From positions 503,468 through 567,467 of the forward strand of contig CATOTD010000002.1 of the NCBI GenBank assembly GCA_951812995.1: 64,000 nucleotides of DNA, written 5' to 3'. Of this stretch, positions 52,425 through 61,383 are shown piece after piece. The stretch is from an uncultured Gammaproteobacteria bacterium (GTDB lineage Bacteria; Pseudomonadota; Gammaproteobacteria; Eutrophobiales; Eutrophobiaceae). The position numbers and the translations under genes were made by a program. The stretch's first letter is position 1, and every line of letters starts with the position of its first letter. The notes under the pieces are model-generated. The model ran no database searches. It was not told the DNA's origin and saw nothing but the letters and a program-made list of their open reading frames with translations.

Positions 52425-52761
52425 TTTTGCGGGTGTTTGTTGCGGATGATAATGCCAGCATATACAAGCCCTTTTCGGTGAATGCCTTGGGGAGTTTTAC
52501 TTTTCCTCCCTTTGAAGTCGCAAAATGCGACTTCAAAGTATTTGCGCCCTTTTGATGAGATAAAATCCCATTTTCTGATTTCAAAGAATCCCACTCTTCT
52601 TTTGCTAAAGCGAAAATATAACCTCGTGGGAATTTTTCTAAATTCCTTTGAACGGCCTCATTCACTCTTTTAGTTTCTACTCCATAAATAGCAGCAACAT
52701 CGCTATCTATAATCACTTTTTGACCGCGTAGTTCAACAATTAATGGCGCAATATCTTTCAT
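52396..52761 (-). CDS. ORF6N-domain protein, divergent truncated copy B
   Basis: MKDIAPLIVELRGQKVIIDSDVAAIYGVETKRVNEAVQRNLEKFPRGYIF...AFTEKGLYMLA then an out-of-frame tail; overlaps next ORF by 29 nt. Confidence 0.75.
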   Translation of the reverse strand: MKDIAPLIVELRGQKVIIDSDVAAIYGVETKRVNEAVQRNLEKFPRGYIFALAKEEWDSLKSENGILSHQKGANTLKSHFATSKGGKVKLPKAFTEKGLYMLALSSATNTRKNERHCAIYH

Positions 52762-53056
52762 TTTTGCGAGTCTTGATTGCGGATGAGAATGCCAGCATAT
52801 ACAAGTCCTTTTCGGTGAAGGCTTTGGGGGAATTGGGGGAAAACTTTAGGCTTTTGAGGTGGTGGAAATTTTCCACCACCTCTTGCTTCTCGTTTGGACT
52901 TAACTTAATAATATAGCCAGTGGGAAATTTATCGGGGTTATTTTTTACTGCCTTGTTGATGTCTCTGGTCTCCACACCATAAATGCGGGCAAGATCACGA
53001 TCTAAAATGACCTGTTGCTGACGCAGTTCAATGATAAATGGCGCAATGTCTTTCAT
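52733..53056 (-). CDS. ORF6N-domain protein, truncated copy C
   Basis: Nearly identical to copy A through AFTEKDLYMLA, then the tail FSSAIKTRKNERYCAINC runs into the next start. Confidence 0.75.
   Translation of the reverse strand: MKDIAPFIIELRQQQVILDRDLARIYGVETRDINKAVKNNPDKFPTGYIIKLSPNEKQEVVENFHHLKSLKFSPNSPKAFTEKDLYMLAFSSAIKTRKNERYCAINC
52856..52882. repeat. 27-nt perfect palindrome in ORF6N copy C
   Basis: GAGGTGGTGGAAA-T-TTTCCACCACCTC, 13-bp arms around one central base. Confidence 0.9.
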
Positions 53057-54051
53057 TTTTGCGGGTGTTTGTTGCGGATGAGGATTCTAGCATACAGCTC
53101 TTTTCCATTTAAGCGAAAGCGGCTGACTTTACCCGTGATTGCTTCTGTCAAAACTCTATCTATGCCAATAATCTCAAACTGGTCGGGATTGTATTTATCT
53201 AAAAAGGTGATAGGTACGCCCATTGCGCCCGCATAGTCCATAGGGATGTCTTTGGTTTTACTCACTTCAATGGCATCGTAGTTGTCGTATTTTGGATAGT
53301 CGGCAGGCGTGTATTTTTTGTAGAGGATAAGTTCTTCATGACGCTTTTGGTGGTCTAAGTTGGTGAACCAGCGCACACCTTTAACCCGAATAAATTTCTT
53401 TCCTTTTTCGTCAATTCTAAACCCCGCGGCCGTTAGTGGATAATGATCGGGCACTCCAAATTCTCTATCGCCGCTGGAAATACTCGGGCCTAGCCACAGT
53501 CTATCTTCTTTAATCAGCTTAAAAATCTCCTTGTAAGTGATGGCGTTTACGTTGCCAATGATGATGAGCTTCTTATCGTATTCAACAAGTTGCGACACAT
53601 ATTCGCGAAACAGTGAGAACGGCGGATTGGTAACGACAATATCGGCTTGCTCTAATAGCTTAATTGCCTCTGGACTGCGAAAATCGCCATCGCCTTTGAA
53701 GGCTTTAACACCTATCTCCTCCGGGTCGGGTACTTTGCTTTGGTTTTTGTCGCCTTGGTATTCCAAATAGATGGCCTGTTCACAATCGTGTGTGCTAAAT
53801 AAATCCATGCTCTTATTTTTATAACAAGCGGTGATGAGTTTTTTTAAGCCCAAGGCCTCAAACCCGTATGAAAAATAATGAAAAAACCCGCTGATACGTG
53901 GGTCATCACAGTTGCAGTAAACGGTCTTGTTTTTGAAATGATGCTTGTAGTGTTTGAGCTCGTTTTCAATATCGGGTAGCTGGGTGTAAAACTCGTCTTT
54001 TTTGGCGTTTTTGGCCGCGTGGAGGTTGGTATTTTTGGTTTGTTTGCTCAT
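53053..54051 (-). CDS. adenine-specific DNA methyltransferase, EcoRI type
   Basis: NLHAAKNAKKDEFYTQLPDIENELKHYKHHFKNKTVYCNCDDPRISGFFHYF, DIVVTNPPFSLFREYVSQL (NPPF). Confidence 0.92.
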   Translation of the reverse strand: MSKQTKNTNLHAAKNAKKDEFYTQLPDIENELKHYKHHFKNKTVYCNCDDPRISGFFHYFSYGFEALGLKKLITACYKNKSMDLFSTHDCEQAIYLEYQGDKNQSKVPDPEEIGVKAFKGDGDFRSPEAIKLLEQADIVVTNPPFSLFREYVSQLVEYDKKLIIIGNVNAITYKEIFKLIKEDRLWLGPSISSGDREFGVPDHYPLTAAGFRIDEKGKKFIRVKGVRWFTNLDHQKRHEELILYKKYTPADYPKYDNYDAIEVSKTKDIPMDYAGAMGVPITFLDKYNPDQFEIIGIDRVLTEAITGKVSRFRLNGKELYARILIRNKHPQK

Positions 54052-54149
54052 CGCTTAATTAAATGGAAGTGATGCACAGATTGTATAGTAAGTACCGGTC
54101 GTTTCTGTAGTGATTTTGCGGTTTGGAATTGACAAACTACTGACAAACG

Positions 54150-54330
54150 CTTGGCGACACATTACATCGAGCACGCGTAAAGACACGTACAGACCGCCGT
54201 GACAACAAAGGCTATGACCCGTTCAAGCTGTTCAAAGCAGTGCGGCGAAGGCAATGACACAGTAGTCTGCGTGACCCTGCACTTGAGCATGACTTGGTTG
54301 TACGTACTGACTTCGGATGTGCTGTGATGT
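54150..54330 (+). pseudogene. IS5-type transposase remnant
   Basis: Frame fragments DNKGYDPFKLFKAV and SVRDPALEHDLVVRTDFG resemble the N-terminal part of an IS5-type transposase; many breaks. Confidence 0.4.
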
Positions 54331-54364
54331 TGCTAGCTGGTGATGGCTAGTAATGACAGGGGGG

Positions 54365-54422
54365 GGCTACCAACCCAGCTCAACCCGGCCACACCCCGAC
54401 TCGGCCCAACCCAGCTTCATTC
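54365..54422 (+). repeat. short C-rich pentanucleotide array
   Basis: ctaccaacccagctcaacccggccacaccccgactcggcccaacccagc. Confidence 0.65.
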
Positions 54423-54548
54423 GATCATTTGTTACGATTTTGCGATTTTTCCCCCAATAAGAACGACACTTGGAAAATACGGGTTAAAATATATAAATAA
54501 AACGAAATCTATCATTAACCTGTTGTTATAATTAACGGAAACAAACCG

Positions 54549-55295
54549 ATGACCGTGAATGAAAAAATTGAATGGGAAACCATCTCTTGCCCCGTTTGTG
54601 ATGGTGATTCATTCGCCGCCCTGTTTAAAAAGAATGATGAACCCTTTGTAATCTGCAATGACTGCGCTTTGGTTTTGATAAACCCGAGACCAAGCTACGA
54701 TAAAATTAAGCAAATTTACGGCAACGACTATAGCCGCGATTACGCTAAAAAAGCGGCTTCCAAATTAAAGCGTTCTTTGCGAAGAGTGCGCCTCATAACA
54801 AAAAACTTTGTCTCTTCGGGTCGTTGGCTTGATGTAGGCTGCTCGGCAGGATTTGTGGTGAAGGTAGCGCAAGATAATAATTTTGATGCGTTTGGAATTG
54901 ATATTGAACCCTGGGGGATTAATTATGGCAAAACCCATCTTCAACTCAAAAACCTTACGGCGGGGACTATCGAAGAGCAGGCCTACCCCGACAAGTATTT
55001 TAATGTTATCTCCTTGTACGATGTTATAGAACATGTTCCCAACTTGAACGTGCTTGTTAAAGAATTGAAACGAATTTTAGCAACAACCGGCGTGATACAT
55101 ATCATTACACCCGATATTGGTCACCGATGTGTAACAAAGCCGCTGGCTGACTGGAAAGCAATAAAACCTTCAGAACATTTATATTATTTTAACAAGGCCA
55201 CCTTAAACAAACTGTTTAATAAACATGGGTTGACTGTAGTAAAAACACAGTTTTCATTTAAACCCTCGTTAAAAGCATACGCACAACATATTTAA
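54549..55295 (+). CDS. class I SAM-dependent methyltransferase with N-terminal zinc-ribbon
   Basis: ISCPVCDGDSFAALF...CNDCALVLINPRPSYDKIKQIY, WLDVGCSAGFVVKVAQDNNFDAFGIDIEPWGI, VISLYDVIEHVPN. Confidence 0.88.
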   Translation: MTVNEKIEWETISCPVCDGDSFAALFKKNDEPFVICNDCALVLINPRPSYDKIKQIYGNDYSRDYAKKAASKLKRSLRRVRLITKNFVSSGRWLDVGCSAGFVVKVAQDNNFDAFGIDIEPWGINYGKTHLQLKNLTAGTIEEQAYPDKYFNVISLYDVIEHVPNLNVLVKELKRILATTGVIHIITPDIGHRCVTKPLADWKAIKPSEHLYYFNKATLNKLFNKHGLTVVKTQFSFKPSLKAYAQHI

Positions 55296-55308
55296 TGGGT
55301 GCCGAGAT

Positions 55309-56430
55309 ATGCCATTAACGGTTGTACAGGTCTTGCCAGCACTGGAGGTTGGCGGCGTTGAAAGAGGCACGCTTGAGATAGCATCCGCGCTTGTTATGGC
55401 AGGTCACCGATCTATCGTTATTGCAGAAGGCGGCCGACTTGTGAGCCAATTGCTTGCCGAAGGAAGCCAACATATAAATTGGCCTATCGGAAAAAAATCG
55501 CTACTTACATTTGCCTTGGCAAAGCAACTCCGAAGTTTACTCAGACAAAATTCCGTGGATATCCTCCATGTCCGCTCAAGAATGCCCGCGTGGGTTTGTT
55601 ATCTTGCGCTAAAAGGCATGAAAAAACAGGAACGGCCAAAATTTATCAGCACTATTCACGGACCCTATACGGTAAATGCCTACAGCGGCATCATGACGAA
55701 AGCGGACGCAATCATTGCCATTTCAAAATTCATTAACGATTATGTTATTGACAACTATCGAGGCGTTGATAAAAGTAAATTAACGCTCATACATCGGGGC
55801 ATTGATGCGAGTGAATTTCCCTTTAACTATATTCCGCATGATGGCTGGATAAAACAGTGGCTACAAACACATAGCCACCTGAAAAACAAATTTATTATTA
55901 CATTACCGGCTCGCATCACACGCAGGAAAGGGCCGGAAGATTTTTTATTAATAATCGATGCGCTGAAAAGAGCCGGGTTACCCGTTCATGGTTTAATTGC
56001 TGGGGGGCCGCACGCTAGGCACACCCAATTTTTAGAATCCCTAAACAAACAAGTCGCAAGCCTCGGCTTAAAAAATGATGTTAGCTTTATCGGTCACAGA
56101 GATGATCTGAAAGAAATTATGTCCATATCAAATATTGTTTTATCGCTGGCAAAGAAACCCGAGGCTTTTGGAAGAGTGGCACTAGAAGCACTTAGTCTTG
56201 GCACACCGGTTGTCGCCTACAATCATGGCGGTGCTGCAGAAGTGCTTGATTTATTATTTCCGAACGGCCTTACACCCCCCAACAATATTGATGCAGCCAC
56301 GGCGAAGATTGTTGCTTTTTACAAGTCACCGCCGACCATGAACAAGGTAAATTCATTTACACGACAGGCAATGATAAGCAAAACCATCGCGCTGTATGAA
56401 AAGAGCGTAACGCAAGAATCATTATCATGA
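55309..56430 (+). CDS. glycosyltransferase family 4
   Basis: VVQVLPALEVGGVERGTLEIASAL, ITLPARITRRKGPEDFL, KKPEAFGRVALEALSLGTPVVAYNHGGAAEVL. Confidence 0.92.
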   Translation: MPLTVVQVLPALEVGGVERGTLEIASALVMAGHRSIVIAEGGRLVSQLLAEGSQHINWPIGKKSLLTFALAKQLRSLLRQNSVDILHVRSRMPAWVCYLALKGMKKQERPKFISTIHGPYTVNAYSGIMTKADAIIAISKFINDYVIDNYRGVDKSKLTLIHRGIDASEFPFNYIPHDGWIKQWLQTHSHLKNKFIITLPARITRRKGPEDFLLIIDALKRAGLPVHGLIAGGPHARHTQFLESLNKQVASLGLKNDVSFIGHRDDLKEIMSISNIVLSLAKKPEAFGRVALEALSLGTPVVAYNHGGAAEVLDLLFPNGLTPPNNIDAATAKIVAFYKSPPTMNKVNSFTRQAMISKTIALYEKSVTQESLS

Positions 56431-57338
56431 ATACCCCTGTTCATCCGATTATTGCACTATGTATTGCCACCTATAAGCGGCCAGCATTGTTACTAAATTG
56501 CTTAAATGCCGTCGCAACACTTGAAATCCCAGAAAAACACAGACTCTTTGTTCTTGTCGCAGATAATGACCATGAGGCAACCGCCAGAGAAACTGTTGCG
56601 CACCTGAACATTGCTAATGCAGACCATGTTACTTATTGCGTAGAGTCCGAGCGCGGCATAGCTTCTGCCAGAAACCGTCTGCTGAGAGAAGCGTTGCATG
56701 TCGACGCTGATTTAATCGCGTTTATTGATGATGACGAATTTCCACAATCAGACTGGCTGTTTAATCTTTTTCGGGGGCTATCGCGTTACGATGCAGACGT
56801 GGTTACCGGGCCGGTCATTGGGTTGACCGAAGATGGGAACGCTGTGTCATCCACCGCCGGGAAATATCAAACCGGCCAGCAACCGAGGAAAGTAGCGACG
56901 GGTAATGTTTTATTTAAAAAGAAGCTGATCAAGGAAGACGGTCTCACGTTTGATTTAAGATTAAATTTTTGTGGGGGAGAAGACATGGATTTTTTTGAGA
57001 AATCATCACGGCAAGGAAATACGCACGTATGGGTTGAAGATGGGATTGTGTTTGAAACAATCACGAAAGAGAGAACCACTAAAAAGTATTTATTCTATCG
57101 TCATTTTACGGGCGGCATTAACAACGTAGTACGATATAGACTCCATAATGGCTGGCTTAAAAGCTGGTCGCGCTTCCTGTTAAAAATAACCGGCAAAACC
57201 ATCGGTGCCATGCTGGCTTTTACCGCTTTTCTAATAACATTCAATGATAAAAAACTGGATAGTAGCATCGCCAAGTTTGCCAGTGGGCTCGGGTATTTAA
57301 GCGGGCTGTTAAACATCATTGTAGAGCGTTATCGATAG
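56427..57338 (+). CDS. glycosyltransferase family 2
   Basis: IALCIATYKRPALLLNCLNAVA, ERGIASARNRLLREAL, AFIDDDEFPQSDWL. Confidence 0.9.
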   Translation: MNTPVHPIIALCIATYKRPALLLNCLNAVATLEIPEKHRLFVLVADNDHEATARETVAHLNIANADHVTYCVESERGIASARNRLLREALHVDADLIAFIDDDEFPQSDWLFNLFRGLSRYDADVVTGPVIGLTEDGNAVSSTAGKYQTGQQPRKVATGNVLFKKKLIKEDGLTFDLRLNFCGGEDMDFFEKSSRQGNTHVWVEDGIVFETITKERTTKKYLFYRHFTGGINNVVRYRLHNGWLKSWSRFLLKITGKTIGAMLAFTAFLITFNDKKLDSSIAKFASGLGYLSGLLNIIVERYR

Positions 57339-57403
57339 GTTGATATTATGAACAATCTAATCGCATTGTCTTTATAAATAACCATTCTGGCGGTGCATCA
57401 GTC

Positions 57404-57847
57404 ATGAAGATTCTAATCATCAAGTTAGGTGCCCTGGGCGATGTCATTATTTCAACCAGTATCATTAAGCAAATATTATCGCATCATCGCGCAGATGATC
57501 TCTGCTTGCTGACAACACCCGCATTTACTGAATTATTTACACATTTTGAAACATTAAACGTTGTCGGTTTTGAGCGTAAAGGATTATTGAATACGATCAA
57601 ACTCGCTCAGTGGATTAGAAAACAGCGGTTCGATCGAATATACGATTTGCAGTCCAATGACCGTAGCGGTGTTTTATGCGCTTTGTCAGGCGTGCCGTCT
57701 CGATTTGGCAACCATCCTCGATACCCTTATCATAAGCATCCAGAAAAGCCCTATATTGGACAGTGCCACTCGTTTGATCGCCTGAATCAAATAATTGAAA
57801 GTGCCGGTATTAGTCCGGCTAAACCGTTACCTTTTTTGATAACCTAA
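57404..57847 (+). pseudogene. glycosyltransferase family 9 (heptosyltransferase-like), truncated by IS256-family element
   Basis: MKILIIKLGALGDVIISTSIIKQIL...FDRIYDLQSNDRSGVLCALSGVPSRFG; ORF stops within IS256-end sequence after 147 aa. Confidence 0.85.
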
Positions 57848-58378
57848 ATTATCTTTCGCAAATTTGAAGAGGCGGTTTTCCTTTATCTGGTTAAATAAAA
57901 AGTGACATAACCATTTATTTGACCAGGAGAAGAGTCGCCATGAGCGATGATACAAACAAGCACTTGAACAATGTAGTCCCTATTGATGAACAGGAACTGC
58001 AGGGCCATCTCAACAAAGTGGTACTGAAGACTGTGGAAGACACCCGCAACCAGATTCTGGACGTTGAGGCTGATGCGCTGGTGGGTGCTGATCGATACGA
58101 ACGCACTGAGACGCGCAAAGACGACCGGTCTGGTAGCTACACCAGGAAGTGCCACACAAGGGCTGGAGAGCTTGAGTTAAAGATGCCGAAGCTACGCAAG
58201 CAGACCTTTGAGATGGCCATCATAGAGCACTATCGGCACCGTGTAGCGTCTGTCGAAGAGGCACTGATCGAGATGTATCTGGCAGGTGTTTCAGTACAAC
58301 GTGTAGAAGACATTACCGTAGCCCTCTGGGGTACCCGTGTCAGCTTAGGGACTATTTCAAAGCTCAACCAACAGGGGT
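57848..58378 (+). mobile_element. IS256-family element, 5' part only (copy A)
   Basis: Transposase N-terminus MSDDTNKHLNNVVPIDEQELQ...WGTRVSLGTISKLNQ, ended where copy B begins; inverted relative to copy B. Confidence 0.85.
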
Positions 58379-59745
58379 AGTGTCAATAATCTTTCGCACT
58401 TTCTGATTTGGCTTTCCCTTAAATCTGGTTGTTACGCTACCTGAAAATCCTTTTCTTTATCCATCTCTTGGAGCAAATCCATGTTCAGATATTTCCGCGT
58501 TCCCCACTAGCTCCCCGCGATGTGTCTAAGCCTTGCCGCACAAAGCATCAACGCCGAGTTGCCATCCGGGAATGCACACACTACTCGTGTTCGCCGCCTG
58601 ATTTCTCGAATAATCCGCTCCAAAGGATTGTTAGTCCGAATGCGAATCCAGTGCTCTGCCAGAAACCGATAATACGTCAGGGTCTCTTCCATGCACTACC
58701 CAGCCAATCCGCTACACTCGATAACTTCATGTCCCTGAGTTTCTTCTCGACCTCCGTGGCCTTATGCCTGGCAGATTCCAGATATTCAGATGCATGGATA
58801 GCCTGCAACATGCGAGAGACTTCTTTGACACGACCACGAGACACATGACTGAAGACGTTGCGGTAGAAGTGCACAATACAACGCTGCCACTCAGCATCAG
58901 GGTAGAAGTCACCGATCGACTCCTTGCGCCCAAGACAGGCATCACTGAGCACCAACCTGATGCCCTTGAGACCGCGTGCCTGCAAATGACGCAGGAATCC
59001 TGACCATCCCACCTTATCCTCCTTAGTACCTTCAACAATCCCTGGAATGCGGCGGTAGCCATCGTCCCCAACACCTATGGCGACTAGAACAGAAACGTTC
59101 TTCACTGCACCGCCCCAACTGCGTTTGAGCACAACACCGTCCAGGTATACATAAGGGAAATCACTCCCTATGGGGCGATTACGCCACTCTTCAATCTGCC
59201 CATAGATACGCTGGTTGAGCTTTGAAATAGTCCCTAAGCTAACACGGGTACCCCACAATGCTGCGGTAATGTCTTCTACACGTTGTACTGAAACACCTGC
59301 CAGATACATCTCGAGCAACGCCTCTTCAATTGACGCTACACGGTGCCGATAGTGCTCTATGATGGCCATCTCAAAGGTCTGCTTGCGTAGCTTCGGCATC
59401 TTTAACTCAAGCTCTCCAGCCCTTGTGTGGCACTTCCTGGTGTAGCTACCAGACCGGTCGTCTTTGCGCGTCTCAGTGCGTTCGTATCGATCAGCACCCA
59501 CCAGCGCATCAGCCTCAACGTCCAGAATCTGGTTGCGGGTGTCTTCCACAGTCTTCAGTACCACTTTGTTGAGATGGCCCTGCAGTTCCTGTTCATCAAT
59601 AGGGACTACGTTGTGCAAGTGCTTGCTTGTATCATCGCTCATGGCGACTCTTCTCCTGGTCAAATAAATGGTTATGTCACTTTTTATTTAACCAGATAAA
59701 GGAAAACCGCCTCTTCATATTTGCGAAAGATAATTTAGGTTATCA
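58379..59745 (-). mobile_element. IS256-family element, copy B, frameshifted transposase
   Basis: ORF 58677-59663 (mutator transposase, VYLDGVVLKRSWGGAVKNVSVLVAIGV, LVLSDACLG) and C-terminus 58507-58692 (EETLTYYRFLAEHWIRIRTNNPLERIIREIRRRTRVV) in another frame; related ends around AATCTTTCGCA. Confidence 0.85.
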
Positions 59746-61320
59746 CATGGTACTCAAGGCAATGGGTATCGCCCACCTGTTTACTCGGCCTTACACACCA
59801 AGAACCAACGGCAAGGCCGAGCGATGCATACAAACTATGCTCAGAGAGTGGGCCTATGCGATGCGTTATCAAACTGGAAGCCTCTAAGAACCGTACATTT
59901 TGTGGTACGATCTGATTCACTTGATGTGGGAGGATTTTGTTTATGCCCGCACCTGGATTGTTTGATTTGACGGATCATTTGGCGCGGCTTTCGGCGATGG
60001 GAGATCCGCTTGAGGTTTTGGAGCGGCACGTTGATTTCGAAGTGTTTCGCCCAGTTCTTGTTGAAGCACTTGGCTATGGGGAACGTCCCAAAGGTGGTCG
60101 TCCGCCCTATGATGCCGTTGTGATGTTCAAGGTGCTGGTGTTGGCATCGATGCACAATCTGAGTGATGAGCGGATGGAGTTTCTCATTCGTGACCGTTTC
60201 AGTTGGCTACGGTTCCTGGGATTTCAAATCGGGGAGCCGACACCTGATCAGAAGACGATCTGGCTTTTCAGAGAGAAGCTGACCTAGGCGGGTGTCTTCA
60301 AGGCCCTGTTTGCCGCGTTTGAAGCTCAGCTCTGCGCGCGGGGATACAAACCGACCGGCGGTCAGATTGTGGATGCCACGTTGGTCTCAGCACCGCGCCA
60401 GCGGATGACGAAAGAAGAGAAAGCGCGCGCCAAGGCAGGTGAGGCCGCATCTGACATCTGGCCCGATGATCTGTCCAAGGCAGCGCAGAAAGACACCGAT
60501 GCACGTTGGACGGTCAAGTATTCAAAGGCCAAGACAACCAAGGAGGGTGAGGAGGATACTGGCCTTGTCGATATTTCTGTTCCGCACTTTGGGTACAAGA
60601 ACCACGTGTCCATTGACCGCAAATGGCGCTTTATCCGGGGTGGAGACTGGCACGAATGCGGCTCGCTACGACGGGCATGAACGCTCCTCGGTTCTGGACG
60701 AGACAAACAGCTCGAAGGCGGTTTGGGCCGATACCAGGTACCGCTCGGCCAGGAATGAGGCTTGGCTGAAGGCGCAAGGGTACCGCTCACATATCCATCG
60801 CAAGAAGCCACGCGGCAAACCCATGGCCAAACACATTCGCCGAGGCAACGCCACGCGGTCAGCCATTCGGGCCTGCGTCGAGCATGTGTTCGGCTACGAG
60901 AAAGGGCCCATGGCTCTGACCATCCGCTCAATCGGCCAAACCCGTGCGAAGGCCCGCATGACCATGGCCAACCTGAGCTACAACTTCCGCCGTCTGATTT
61001 TCCACGAGCGACGACAGGCCACAGCCTGACTCTGTCCAAATTCGGAAATTGCCTGCTTATGCAGCCCAAAACGCCGCGCTTTTGCCTCAAATACCCCAAC
61101 TCATGACCTCCATGCCCGCAATGCGGGTGACAACGACTGGTGCTCGCGTCAAAATCCATCCAGAATCAGCGTTGTTCGAAGTCTCCAACTTCTCATCTTA
61201 GGGCCAAAACACTACTACCGTGGATTCATGACTACCACTGGCATCGACCTCACGGTAGTATAGGAAATCAACCACCCATCTCTCGGATAGCCATTTCCAT
61301 GAACAACCTATGTAGGTTCC
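59746..61320 (+). pseudogene. IS481-family transposase C-terminal fragment split by an IS
   Basis: MVLKAMGIAHLFTRPYTPRTNGKAERCIQTMLREWAYAMRYQT ... (IS 59876-61186) ... LLPWIHDYHWHRPHGSIGNQPPISRIAISMNNL. Confidence 0.82.
59876..61186 (+). mobile_element. IS5-superfamily element (second type), copy 2, disabled
   Basis: Same ends (GGAAGCCTC...GAAGTCTCC) as 9873-11171; AACT direct repeats at 59872-59875 and 61187-61190; TAG stop after REKLT and a frame break near 60645. Confidence 0.88.
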
Positions 61321-61383
61321 ACGACTAGATAACATAATCTATTGCTACATTTCTTTTAATACGCCATGACAAGGTAGTTTCTG

